Shown here piece by piece: positions 26,276-34,576 of a stretch of 64,000 nucleotides of DNA. Within the stretch, counting starts at the first letter, position 1; the number at the start of each line of letters is the position of its first letter. Position numbers and translations under genes: made by a program. Below the pieces are notes generated by a model, which saw only the letters and a program-made list of their open reading frames with translations, made no database searches and had not been told where the DNA came from. The stretch covers positions 1 to 64,000 of the forward strand of contig PNML01000006.1 of the NCBI GenBank assembly GCA_013823635.1. Direction: 5' to 3'. Source of the DNA: Polaromonas sp. (lineage in GTDB: Bacteria; Pseudomonadota; Gammaproteobacteria; Burkholderiales; Burkholderiaceae_C).

Positions 26276-26701
26276 ATGACTAAGATCACCATCTACCACA
26301 ACCCCAAATGCGGCACCTCGCGCAACGTGCTGGCCCTCATCCGCAACACCGGCGTCGAGCCCGAGGTGGTGGAATACCTCAAAACCCCGCCCGGCAAACA
26401 GCGCCTGACCGAGCTGGTGGCCGCCACCGGCCAGGGTGCCCGCGCACTGCTGCGCGAGAAGGGCACGCCCTATGCCGAGCTGGGGCTGGACCAGCCCCAC
26501 TGGAGCGACGAGCAGCTGATCGACTTCATGGTCGCACACCCCATCCTCATGAACCGCCCGCTGGTGGTGACCGAGCTGGGCACCCGCCTGTGCCGCCCCT
26601 CAGAAGCCGTGCTCGACATCCTGCCCCTGCCGCAGCTGGGCGCACTGGCCAAGGAAGATGGCGAGCAGGTGGTGGGTGCGGATGGGCAGCGGGTGAGGTG
26701 A
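26276..26701 (+). CDS. arsC: Arsenate reductase, glutaredoxin-coupled ArsC family
   Basis: This is a second arsenate reductase, of the E. coli plasmid R773 type (glutathione/glutaredoxin-dependent). The 141-residue protein has the active-site motif HNPKCGTSRNVLA (Cys12), Arg in LLREKGTPY and the MNRPLVV segment. It is distinct in fold from the LMW-PTP enzyme upstream, so the cluster carries both chemistries. Alternatively it is a YfgD/Spx-like family member, but length and the KCGTSRN motif favour ArsC. No clear ribosome site precedes the ATG, because the repeat element abuts it. Confidence 0.85.
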   Translation: MTKITIYHNPKCGTSRNVLALIRNTGVEPEVVEYLKTPPGKQRLTELVAATGQGARALLREKGTPYAELGLDQPHWSDEQLIDFMVAHPILMNRPLVVTELGTRLCRPSEAVLDILPLPQLGALAKEDGEQVVGADGQRVR

Positions 26702-26798
26702 ACACGCCAACGGCGGATCTGCTGGCCGGTTGTTTTGGATGGGCTGAGCGGCGGCTGGGCTGGGCGCTGACGGCTTCGGCGTTGCGCGCCCGTTTTTT

Positions 26799-27227
26799 TC
26801 AGCGGGTACCGGGTGCCAGCGGGGCTTTGTGCACGCGGGCCCAGTCTTTCAGCGTCTGTTGCAGCCGGTTTCCGGCGTTGGTGTGGGCCTGGCGGAAGGT
26901 GTGGGTCAGTTGTTTTTGCTGTGCCTCGGTGGGTGGCGGCGCGGCGTGGGCTTTGAGTTGGTCGATGACCCGCATCACCGTTTGAAAATCTTTTGAGCGC
27001 AGCGCCAGGGCCAGCATGTCCTGGCCGTCGGCGGTGTGGTCGAGCACGTCGGCCCCGTGCGCCAGCATGTGCTTGACCACACCGGCCTTGCCGGCCAGAC
27101 AGACCCAGTGAAAAGGTACCAGCCCGCCCTCCAGACGGGCATTGAAGTCGGCACCGGGTGCCAGGTCGTCGGGCGACAGCGGCCAGCCCGAAGCCTTGGT
27201 CATTTGTTGGATTTTCCAGTCGGCCAT
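26799..27227 (-). CDS. Ankyrin-like protein, paralogue of the one at 50938
   Basis: The 142-residue protein has one recognisable ankyrin unit (GGLVPFHWVCLAGKAGVVKHMLAHGADVL). It is preceded by a conserved start (MADWKIQQMTKASGWPLSP) and followed by a helical C-terminal half (HTNAGNRLQQTLKDWA). It is clearly homologous along its length to the protein at 50938-51348. The role is unknown and the two-part layout suggests a binding scaffold. The start at 27227 is chosen because similarity to the paralogue begins there. It is divergent from the MBL-fold gene 113 bases away. Confidence 0.8.
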   Translation of the reverse strand: MADWKIQQMTKASGWPLSPDDLAPGADFNARLEGGLVPFHWVCLAGKAGVVKHMLAHGADVLDHTADGQDMLALALRSKDFQTVMRVIDQLKAHAAPPPTEAQQKQLTHTFRQAHTNAGNRLQQTLKDWARVHKAPLAPGTR

Positions 27228-27340
27228 GGCGGGATGGTCGCACACCCGGCGGCTGAAGGGCATTGGGGCGTGCAACTTTGGCCGTGTTGGCGTACCGTAG
27301 GGGGTATCGATGAATTTTCAACCGTATCGGAGACAAACCC

Positions 27341-28285
27341 ATGCACCGCCGCCACCTGTTCCATGCCCTGGCCCGCACCGCTGCCCTGGTGGGCACGCTG
27401 GCTCTGGCCACCGCCGCCCATGCCCTGAACATTTCCTTCCAACCCGTGGCCCCCAACGTATATGCGTACGTGGGCGACACCGAAGGCCGCACTTATGAGA
27501 ACGAAGCGCTCAACGCCAACATTGGCCTGGTGGTCACCCCCGCCGGGGCGGTGCTGATAGACCCCGGTGCCACCTACCGAACCGGCGCGACCATCGCCGC
27601 CGCTGCCCAACAAGTGAGCAACCAGCCCATCAAATGGGTCATCAACACCGGGGGCCAAGACCACCGCTGGCTGGGCAATGGCTACTTCAAGGCGCAGGGC
27701 GCTGACATCATTGCCCACGCCAACGCCCAGGCCGACATGCAAGCCCGCGGCCCCGAGCACCTGCGCGCCAACGCCCCGGTGCTGAAAGACAAACAAGACG
27801 GCACCGTGCCCGTGTACGCCACCCGCTGGCTGCAAGGCCCTGACAACACGCTGGAGCTGGGCGGCGTGAAGCTGCAATTTATCCACCGCAATGGCGGGCA
27901 CACGCCTGGCGACATGCTGGTGTATTTGCCCGCGACGGGCGTGGTGTTCACGGGGGATGTGGTCTACACCGACCGCATTTTGGGCTTGCACCCGGTGAGC
28001 AAAACCAAAACCTGGGTGGCCAGCTTTGAGGCGCTGGAGGCGCTCCAACCCAAGGTGGTGGTGCCCGGCCATGGCCGCGTGACCACCTTGGCCCAAGCCC
28101 AGCGCGACACCGGCAACCTGCTGCGGGCCTTGCGCGCCCACATGGGCAAGGCCGTGGAGGCGGGCACCGACATCGGCACCGCCGTCAAAACCTTTGACGC
28201 CACACCCTTCAAACACCTGCAGCACGTGGACGTGTGGCTGCCCCAACTGGCCAACCTCACCTACCTGGAGATGGAGCAGGAGTGA
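27341..28285 (+). CDS. Exported MBL-fold metallo-hydrolase with a degenerate metal motif
   Basis: The 314-residue secreted protein has a signal peptide (ARTAALVGTLALATAAHA). It has an MBL-type alpha/beta core: LVVTPAGAVLIDPG, then GGHTPGDMLVY, VFTGDVVYTDRILGL and VVVPGHGRV. The first metal motif, normally HxHxDH, is replaced by NTGGQDHRW near residue 102, so two of the usual His ligands are missing while the later His and Asp remain. It resembles SoxH-like proteins; activity is uncertain. A 48-base remnant of a relative lies at 54573-54620. Confidence 0.85.
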   Translation: MHRRHLFHALARTAALVGTLALATAAHALNISFQPVAPNVYAYVGDTEGRTYENEALNANIGLVVTPAGAVLIDPGATYRTGATIAAAAQQVSNQPIKWVINTGGQDHRWLGNGYFKAQGADIIAHANAQADMQARGPEHLRANAPVLKDKQDGTVPVYATRWLQGPDNTLELGGVKLQFIHRNGGHTPGDMLVYLPATGVVFTGDVVYTDRILGLHPVSKTKTWVASFEALEALQPKVVVPGHGRVTTLAQAQRDTGNLLRALRAHMGKAVEAGTDIGTAVKTFDATPFKHLQHVDVWLPQLANLTYLEMEQE

Positions 28286-28287
28286 GA

Positions 28288-28354
28288 CATTAATTTCAAG
28301 CAAAAAGTGCTTCTGGCACTTGATTGGTAAGTGCTAACAGCTATCGATTTATTT
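28288..28354 (+). repeat. AT-rich interspersed repeat after the MBL-fold gene
   Basis: The hairpin AAGTGCTTCTGGCACTT is followed by GATTGGTAAGTGCTAACAGCTATCGATTT, close to the full repeat consensus. It fills the gap before the small thioredoxin-like gene. Confidence 0.6.
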
Positions 28355-28371
28355 GACCAAAGGAACGTGCC

Positions 28372-28551
28372 ATGGACATCAAAGTACTGATTTCTGGCTG
28401 CACCAACTGCAAAAACACCGTCGCCCTCAGAGACCAGGTGGCCAAGGCCCAAGGCGTGGACATCGCCCTGGAGAAGGTGGACGACATGCGCGCCATCATG
28501 GCCCAAGGCGTGATGGGCCGGGACAAGGTTGAGCAGTGGCTTGCCGTTTGA
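28372..28551 (+). CDS. Shortened thioredoxin-like redox-active disulfide protein
   Basis: The 59-residue product starts MDIKVLISGCTNCKNTVA, with the CxxC motif of the redox-active disulfide protein 2 family (usually about 77 residues). It runs to EKVDDMRAIMAQGVM and then jumps to GRDKVEQWLAV, the usual last helix. The stretch that normally lies between, with the cis-Pro and a beta-strand (STPAL...VDG), is absent without a frameshift. The reading frame is intact with an AAAGGAA ribosome site, so it may be translated, but the fold should be incomplete. Too short for automatic ORF calling. Confidence 0.7.
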   Translation: MDIKVLISGCTNCKNTVALRDQVAKAQGVDIALEKVDDMRAIMAQGVMGRDKVEQWLAV

Positions 28552-28767
28552 AGCACCACGAGGAGGGCCGGGGGCGGTTGGCGAGGGGTGAACCGTGGGG
28601 TGTCGTCCATCGGCCGGGTCGGTAACGGCCTGACCCTGCTTCTGCGGCCTGGCGTGAACCGCGTGCACAAGCCGCCCATCTGGGCCGCAGGCGCCGTCCA
28701 CACCACGGTCACCGCACTCTGCATCAGGCCCAACCCGGCTCCCCCCGCCTGTCTATCATTGCGCGCC

Positions 28768-31700
28768 ATGGGAGCCACACAAAAAGCCACCACCACCGCC
28801 GCCCACGCCGCTGGCGTGCCTAACCACCCAACTGCGGGCCACACGGCCCCCCACGCGCCCGGTGACGACGCCATTGCCGCCTTCATTGGCAAGTGGCAGG
28901 GCGTGCAAGCCAGCGAGTTGTCCACCGCGCAAAGCTTCGTCAACGACCTGTGCGACCTGCTGGGTCAACCCCACCCGCACCCCACGCCCGAGCAGGCCTA
29001 CATGTTTGAGCGGCCCATCACCTTCTTGCATGGCGACGGCAGCAGCAGCGCCGGGCGAGTGGACTGCTACAAGCGCGGCCACTTTGTGCTCGAGGCCAAA
29101 AAACTCAAGGCCGCCAGCCATACCAAAGGCTTTGACGACGGTTTGCTGCGCGCCCGCAGCCAGGCGGAGGCCTACGCCCGGGCACTGCCCGCCGCCGAAG
29201 GCCGCCCACCCTTTGTGCTGGTGGTCGATGTGGGCACCGTCATCGAGGTGTATGCCGAGTTCAGCCGCAGCGGCGGCACATACACCCCTTTCCCTGATGC
29301 CCGCAGCCACCGCCTGACTCTGGCCGACCTGCACCGTCCCGAGGTGCGAGAGCGGCTGCACGCCATCTGGGCCGCGCCAGACAGCCTGGACCCCGCCCGC
29401 CGCAGCGCCCAGGTCACCCGCGACGTGGCCGCGCTGCTGGCCAAGCTGGCCAACAGCCTGGAGCGGCGCCACCCGCCCGAGCAGGTGGCTGCCTTTCTCA
29501 CCCGCTGCCTGTTTTCCATGTTTGCCGAAGATGTGGGTCTGCTGCCCGCCATGGGTGATGGCATCGGCCCCTTTGTGGGTTTGCTCAAAAACCACTGCCA
29601 GCGCCCGGAAATACTGCAGAAAATGCTCTCCATTTTGTGGGCCGACATGGACCGTGGCGGCTTTTGCGCGGCGCTGACCGAAGACGTGCTGCGCTTCAAC
29701 GGCAAGCTCTTCAAGGGCCACGGCACCGACGGCTACAGCCTGCGCCTGGAGCCCGCCGAGACCGACTTGCTCATCCAGGCGGCCAAAGCCAACTGGCGCG
29801 AAGTGGAGCCCGCCATTTTTGGCACCCTGCTGGAGCGGGCCCTGCACCCTGCCGAGCGCCACGCCTTGGGCGCGCACTACACCCCCCGGGCCTATGTGGA
29901 GCGGCTGGTGTTGCCGACCGTCATACAGCCGCTGCGCGCCGAGTGGGCCAATGCCCAGGCCGCTGCCTTGGTGCTGGCGCAACAGGCCGCAGAGCTGGAG
30001 GCCCAAGTTCCGGCCATGCCCACGCTGCCCGCCAACGCCGCCAACCTGGGTCAGGCCGAAACGGCGGCGCTCACGGCGGCTAACCGGCGCGCCATGCAGG
30101 CCCGTACCAAGCACCTGGCTGAGGCCGAAGCCCTGCGCAAGCAGGCGCTGGGTCACATCAAGGCTTTTCACCACCGCTTGTGCACGCTGCGCGTGCTGGA
30201 CCCAGCCTGCGGCAGTGCCAATTTTCTGTACGTCACGCTGGAACACCTCAAGCGCCTGGAGGGCGAGGTGCTCACCCAGGCCGAAGACTTGGGCGGTGCC
30301 CAGGGCAAGCTGGCGCTGGAGGCCGAGTCCGTCACTGTCAAGCAGTTGCTGGGCATTGAGTTGAACCCCCGCGCCGCAGCCCTGGCCGAGCTGGTGCTTT
30401 GGATAGGCTGGCTGCAGTGGCACATCCGCACCCGTGGCAACGCTGCCGTGGCCGAGCCCGTGGTGCACGACTACGGCAACATCCAGTGCCGCGACGCCGT
30501 GCTAGCGTGGGAGCGCCAGGAGCTGGCCCTCGATGCACACGGCAAAGCCCTCAGCCGCTGGGACGGCACCACCTTCAAACCCCACCCGGTGACCGGCGAG
30601 CCCGTGCCCGACGAAGCCGCCCAAGTGCCCCAGTGGCGCTATGTGGGGGCCCAAGCCGCCGAGTGGCCGCAGGCCGAATTCATCGTGGGCAACCCGCCGT
30701 TCATTGGTGCCTCAGCCATGCGTGCCGCCTTGGGAGATGGCTATGTGCAAGCCCTGCGCGCGGCCTGGCCCAGCGTGCCCGAGAGTGCCGACTTGGTGAT
30801 GTTCTGGTGGTCAAAAGCCGCTGCCTTGGTCGGGGCGGGGCAGTGCGAGCGCATGGGGCTCATCACCACCAACAGCCTGCGCCAAACGTTCAACCGGCGG
30901 GTGGTGCAGGCGGCGCTTGATGGGTCATTGGCGGGCACCGGGGGCGGCGCCAGCGCGGGCGGCTCGGGCCTCATACCCGCTGCGCGGCCCAAATCGGCCC
31001 AACCCGCCCCCGCTGTCGCCACCCCCGGTTCTGGCGCGGAGGGTGGGCATGCGGTGGGGTCCGAGATCAATTCGCCTGTTTCGCCTGTTTCGCCCGCCGT
31101 GGCTGGCTTGCGCCCGGTGCATTTGGCCTTTGCCGTGCCTGACCACCCGTGGGTGGACGGTGCCAACGGTGCCGCCGTGCGCATTGCCATGACCGTGATG
31201 GCACCCGGTGCCAGCGAAGGGCGGATGTTGAGCGTCACCGCCGAACAGCCCGGTGAACACGGTGAAGTGGCCGTGGCGTTGTCCGAGCGCTCTGGCCTGG
31301 TGCATGCCGACCTGAGCGTGGGGGCCAATGTGGCCGCCGCCCACACCCTGCAAGCCATGGGCGGCGTGTCGTCGCCCGGCGTCAAGCTGCACGGCGCGGG
31401 CTTCATCGTCACGCCCGAGGAAGCTGCCGCGCTGGCCGCCCCCACGCTCATCAAGCCCTACCGCAACGGGCGCGACCTGACCGACAAACCCCGAGGTGTG
31501 AGCGTGATCGATGCGTTTGGTTTGACTGCCGATGAGTTGCGCACCCAGCACCCCGCCGTGTACCAGTGGTTGCTGGAGCGGGTGAAGCCCGAGCGCGACC
31601 AGAACAACCGAGCCACCTACCGCGACAACTGGTGGATATTTGGCGAGCCGCGCCGGGAATTGCGGCCAGCCTTGGCAGGCCTGCCCCGCTACATCGCCAC

Positions 31701-32679
31701 CGTCGAAACCGCCAAGCACCGCACCTTCCAGTTCCTGCACGCCAGCATCCTGCCCGACAACATGCTGATTGCCATTGGCCTGCCAGAGGCCTTTCACCTG
31801 GGCGTGCTCTCCAGCGAACTGCATGGGCAATGGGCGCTGGCAACCGGTGGCACGCTGGAGGATCGGCCGCGTTACAACAAAACCCGCTGCTTCGAAACCT
31901 TCCCCTTCCCCGACGAATTCACGGGCCTCACCCCCACGCTGCGCGAGCGCATCGCCAACCTGGCCCAGCAGATCGACGACCACCGCAAACGCGTGCTGGC
32001 CACACCCGGCGCGCCGCGCGACCTCACGCTCACCAACCTCTACAACGTACGCGAAGCCCTGCGCGCTGCTCGGCCACTGACCGACAAAGAAAAAGCCATC
32101 CACACCACCGGCCTGGTGGGCGTGCTGCACCAACTCCACACCGAGCTGGACGCCGCCGTGCTGGCCGCCTACGGCTGGGCCGACCTCGCCCCCGGCTTGG
32201 CCGCCACCCCCGGCACGCCAGCCCACACCGCCGCCACCGCCGAACTGCTGCAACGCCTGGTGGCCCTGAACGCCCGCCGCGCTGCCGAAGAAGCCCAGGG
32301 CACGGTGCGCTGGCTGCGCCCAGATTTTCAGAATCCGACCCAGAATGCATCAAAAATCGGCCAAAAACAAGAGCAAACAACGACTGAAATTCATGCGGAA
32401 GATGCCCATGAAGCTGATGAAATATCAGCTCAAAACCATAGCGCCACACCCCTGCCCGTGGCGACCCAACCCTGGCCAGCCACCTTGCCCGAACAGGTGC
32501 ACGCCGTGGCCCAGGCGCTGGCGGCCAGCCCCGTGCCGCTGACGCTGGAGGCGTTGGCCGCCCGCTTCAAAGGCAAAGGCCCCTGGAAAAAGGCCTTGCC
32601 CACGCTGCTGCAAACCCTGCACGTGCTGGGGCGTGCCCAGCCGGTGCAAGGGGGGGAGGGTGAGTTGTGGCGGACATAG
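28768..32679 (+). CDS. Single-polypeptide restriction-modification enzyme (type IIL/IIG, MmeI-like)
   Basis: The 1303-residue protein would both cut and N6-adenine methylate DNA. An N-terminal PD-(D/E)XK nuclease is visible as GRVDCYKRG...LEAKK near residues 98-112. A helical linker follows, then the methyltransferase with motif I VLDPACGSANF (about residue 477) and catalytic NPPFIG (about 641), then a target-recognition region and a C-terminal helical tail. A low-complexity insert (residues about 721-781) interrupts the usual core, and 32325-32450 is AT-richer than the rest. The ATG at 28768 fits the family N-terminus; the frame is open back to a GTG at 28588. No separate methylase or specificity gene is next to it. 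Confidence 0.85.
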   Translation: MGATQKATTTAAHAAGVPNHPTAGHTAPHAPGDDAIAAFIGKWQGVQASELSTAQSFVNDLCDLLGQPHPHPTPEQAYMFERPITFLHGDGSSSAGRVDCYKRGHFVLEAKKLKAASHTKGFDDGLLRARSQAEAYARALPAAEGRPPFVLVVDVGTVIEVYAEFSRSGGTYTPFPDARSHRLTLADLHRPEVRERLHAIWAAPDSLDPARRSAQVTRDVAALLAKLANSLERRHPPEQVAAFLTRCLFSMFAEDVGLLPAMGDGIGPFVGLLKNHCQRPEILQKMLSILWADMDRGGFCAALTEDVLRFNGKLFKGHGTDGYSLRLEPAETDLLIQAAKANWREVEPAIFGTLLERALHPAERHALGAHYTPRAYVERLVLPTVIQPLRAEWANAQAAALVLAQQAAELEAQVPAMPTLPANAANLGQAETAALTAANRRAMQARTKHLAEAEALRKQALGHIKAFHHRLCTLRVLDPACGSANFLYVTLEHLKRLEGEVLTQAEDLGGAQGKLALEAESVTVKQLLGIELNPRAAALAELVLWIGWLQWHIRTRGNAAVAEPVVHDYGNIQCRDAVLAWERQELALDAHGKALSRWDGTTFKPHPVTGEPVPDEAAQVPQWRYVGAQAAEWPQAEFIVGNPPFIGASAMRAALGDGYVQALRAAWPSVPESADLVMFWWSKAAALVGAGQCERMGLITTNSLRQTFNRRVVQAALDGSLAGTGGGASAGGSGLIPAARPKSAQPAPAVATPGSGAEGGHAVGSEINSPVSPVSPAVAGLRPVHLAFAVPDHPWVDGANGAAVRIAMTVMAPGASEGRMLSVTAEQPGEHGEVAVALSERSGLVHADLSVGANVAAAHTLQAMGGVSSPGVKLHGAGFIVTPEEAAALAAPTLIKPYRNGRDLTDKPRGVSVIDAFGLTADELRTQHPAVYQWLLERVKPERDQNNRATYRDNWWIFGEPRRELRPALAGLPRYIATVETAKHRTFQFLHASILPDNMLIAIGLPEAFHLGVLSSELHGQWALATGGTLEDRPRYNKTRCFETFPFPDEFTGLTPTLRERIANLAQQIDDHRKRVLATPGAPRDLTLTNLYNVREALRAARPLTDKEKAIHTTGLVGVLHQLHTELDAAVLAAYGWADLAPGLAATPGTPAHTAATAELLQRLVALNARRAAEEAQGTVRWLRPDFQNPTQNASKIGQKQEQTTTEIHAEDAHEADEISAQNHSATPLPVATQPWPATLPEQVHAVAQALAASPVPLTLEALAARFKGKGPWKKALPTLLQTLHVLGRAQPVQGGEGELWRT
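31071..31097 (+). repeat. Three tandem 9-bp units in the RM gene
   Basis: TTCGCCTGT is repeated twice and followed by the variant TTCGCCCGC, encoding a Ser-Pro-Val type repeat within the insert of the RM enzyme. As the unit is a multiple of three, copy-number change would alter length without breaking the frame. Confidence 0.7.
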
Positions 32680-32855
32680 CGCGCACTCCGGTCAAGGAAT
32701 CTGCCACTCACCGACAGCGTGACCACCGCGCATCAATGACCATCACCGGTGCCATGGGCCCACCTGCCCGCACGCACTGTGTGCTGGGGGCGGTGGTTTT
32801 GTGGGGCTGGTGGTTCACAATGGGCCAAAGCGCTGCGTTTGAAAGGATGTGTGTC

Positions 32856-33092
32856 ATGTTGCAAAGCTATTCGGCCCGGTTGGTGGGCAATCAGTTGGTC
32901 TGGTTGGGCGCTGCGCCCGTGCTGGGTTCGGAGCCGCGCCAAGTCATGGTCGTGTTGGATGCAGCGCCCACGCCGCTGCCCCTGACCGACGTTCAGGCCA
33001 AAATGAACAAGGCTTGTGGCAGCCTGGGCAGCCAATCCAGAGAGGGCATCTTGGCCGAGCTGGAGCGCAGTCGCCAAGATTGGGAGCGTTGA
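32856..33092 (+). CDS. Putative antitoxin paired with a PIN toxin
   Basis: The 78-residue protein (MLQSYSARLVGNQLVWLGAAP...) has no domain I can name. Its position 4 bases upstream of a PIN-domain gene, its small size and its charged helical end (ILAELERSRQDWER) suggest a VapB-like antitoxin. The ATG at 32856 has a GAAAGGA site at good spacing; an ATG nine bases earlier is in frame. Bases 32680-32855 upstream show no gene. Confidence 0.55.
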   Translation: MLQSYSARLVGNQLVWLGAAPVLGSEPRQVMVVLDAAPTPLPLTDVQAKMNKACGSLGSQSREGILAELERSRQDWER

Positions 33093-33096
33093 CCCC

Positions 33097-33492
33097 ATGC
33101 CTTCGGCCCAAGCCTCGGCGTGTGCTTTTGACAGCAGCGCACTCATCCTGTTTTTGAACAATGCCTTGCCTGCACCGCATGTGCAGGCGATGCAATCGGC
33201 TTTGAATGCCAGGGCCGCCCACATGTCTGCCATTGTTCGGGCCGAGGTGTTGGCCTGGGGTGGGCATACCCCGGACACATTGGCGGTGGCCACGGATTTC
33301 CTGGATTTGTTTCAGTTGGTGCCTGTGGACCAGGCCGTGGCCAACGAGGCAGCCCGCATTCGCCGGGAACATGGCCTCAAGCTGCCCGATGCCCTGATTG
33401 CTGCCTCCGCGCTGCTGGGGCATACCACCCTGATGACAGCCAACGGCAGGGACTTCAAGCGGGTTCCTTTGCTGGCGTTGACCGAGGTTTGA
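33097..33492 (+). CDS. PIN-domain ribonuclease, VapC-like toxin
   Basis: The 131-residue PIN protein has the acidic residues expected for metal-dependent RNA cleavage: Asp in CAFDSSALILFL, Glu in AIVRAEVLAWG, Asp in KLPDALIAASA and a late Asp in LMTANGRDFKRVP. It follows the putative antitoxin by 4 bases, so they form a toxin-antitoxin pair. The start at 33097 avoids overlap with the antitoxin. Confidence 0.85.
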   Translation: MPSAQASACAFDSSALILFLNNALPAPHVQAMQSALNARAAHMSAIVRAEVLAWGGHTPDTLAVATDFLDLFQLVPVDQAVANEAARIRREHGLKLPDALIAASALLGHTTLMTANGRDFKRVPLLALTEV

Positions 33493-33625
33493 CGCCAACG
33501 CTGCAGGCCCCACAGATGGGCGACACGCGGCAATGCCCCCTGCCTGCGGCTGTTCCTCTGCAAGGCTACGATCGGCCGCTTTTCTGCGTTGAGGTCAGCG
33601 CGGTCAATTCCAAAGGACAGATGCC

Positions 33626-34045
33626 ATGCTCATCCAACTCACCTACGCCAGCCGCGCCTCGTCCATGCTGGGCCCCATGGACGTGAAAGACATTTTGCGC
33701 AGCTCGCAGCGCAACAACTCGGCGCTGGGCGTGACCGGGGCGCTGTGCCTGTCCAACGGCATATTTCTGCAGCAGCTGGAAGGCGATCGCATGGTGGTCA
33801 ATGAGCTGTACCACCGCATCCTCCAAGACCCCCGCCACACCGACCCCGCCGTGCTCGACTTTGCCGAGATCACCTCCCGCCGCTTCGTGTCGTGGTCCAT
33901 GGGGCTGATTGCCGCCACCGAAGAGAACCGCAACATGTTTCTGAAGTATTCCAGCCGCAACAGCTTCGACCCCTACGCCATGTCGCCCTCGACCCTGCGG
34001 GCCTTTTTTGCCGAAGTGTTTGACAACGTGCGCTGGCTCAGCTGA
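33626..34045 (+). CDS. BLUF-domain blue-light sensor
   Basis: This is a short flavin (FAD)-binding photoreceptor of 139 residues made of a single BLUF domain with a short C-terminal helix region and no output domain. The photocycle residues are visible: Tyr7 (QLTYASR), Asn31 (RNNSALGVTGAL), Gln49 (LQQLEGDR) and Trp90/Met92 (VSWSMGLI). Such small BLUF proteins (as in PixD or BlrB) act by binding a partner, which is not encoded next to it. An AAAGGACAG site precedes the ATG. It is a single-gene unit. Confidence 0.95.
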   Translation: MLIQLTYASRASSMLGPMDVKDILRSSQRNNSALGVTGALCLSNGIFLQQLEGDRMVVNELYHRILQDPRHTDPAVLDFAEITSRRFVSWSMGLIAATEENRNMFLKYSSRNSFDPYAMSPSTLRAFFAEVFDNVRWLS

Positions 34046-34120
34046 CGCGCGCCGGTCTGGCACTGAGCTGCACTGTCACTGCAGCAGCAACAGCACAGGC
34101 AGCACCGGCCGGTGGGGCCA

Positions 34121-34576
34121 TCAGTGCCCCAACTCTGCCGTGACGAAGGTGGTGGGCAGCATGGTCCGCGACGCCATATCGGGTGTAGCCAACAGGCGCT
34201 TGTCGCCCGTGACCAGCACCAAGTCGGCCCGGGTGGCCAACAAGTCCCATAAAAACTGGTCGCCAGGGTCGGGGGCCAATGGCGGGGCCGATGGGGCGGC
34301 TCGTTGTTGGGTGGGGTCTGGTGTGGTCAGCACAATGGCGTGCTGCGCCAGCTCTTGCAGCACGGTGTCCACCTCGGCCTCGCTCAAACCATGCAGCTTG
34401 CTCAGGTGAGGCCTCAGCAGCACTGTGCGGTATTCGGCCAGCAGTGGCTCTGACAGCACAAACGAAAACGTCGCCGCCAGCATGCCGTCCAGAATGCGGG
34501 CCACGGGTGAATCGGGGCGGGACGCCAGCAAGCCCGCCACCACCACGTTGGTATCGATGACGAAATACCGACTCAC
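34121..34576 (-). CDS. PIN-domain toxin
   Basis: This is a 151-residue PIN-domain protein (COG1569-like). Acidic residues appear in FVIDTNVVVAGLL, SEPLLAEYRTVLL, PGDQFLWDLLA and LVTGDKRLL. It overlaps the RHH antitoxin stop by four bases (ATGA), so it is translated with it. A central Ala/Pro insert (AAPSAPPLAPD) precedes the third acidic motif. Confidence 0.88.
   Translation of the reverse strand: MSRYFVIDTNVVVAGLLASRPDSPVARILDGMLAATFSFVLSEPLLAEYRTVLLRPHLSKLHGLSEAEVDTVLQELAQHAIVLTTPDPTQQRAAPSAPPLAPDPGDQFLWDLLATRADLVLVTGDKRLLATPDMASRTMLPTTFVTAELGH

Noticed and set aside
28588-28767. Upstream GTG start for the restriction-modification gene
   Set aside because: The extra 60 residues are low complexity and not like MmeI-family N-termini; the ATG at 28768 precedes the conserved region closely.
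32325-32450. Another copy of the AT-rich repeat in the end of the RM gene
   Set aside because: Base composition is similar, but no alignable hairpin and CAGCTAT end were found. It may be a decayed copy or just a local composition change.
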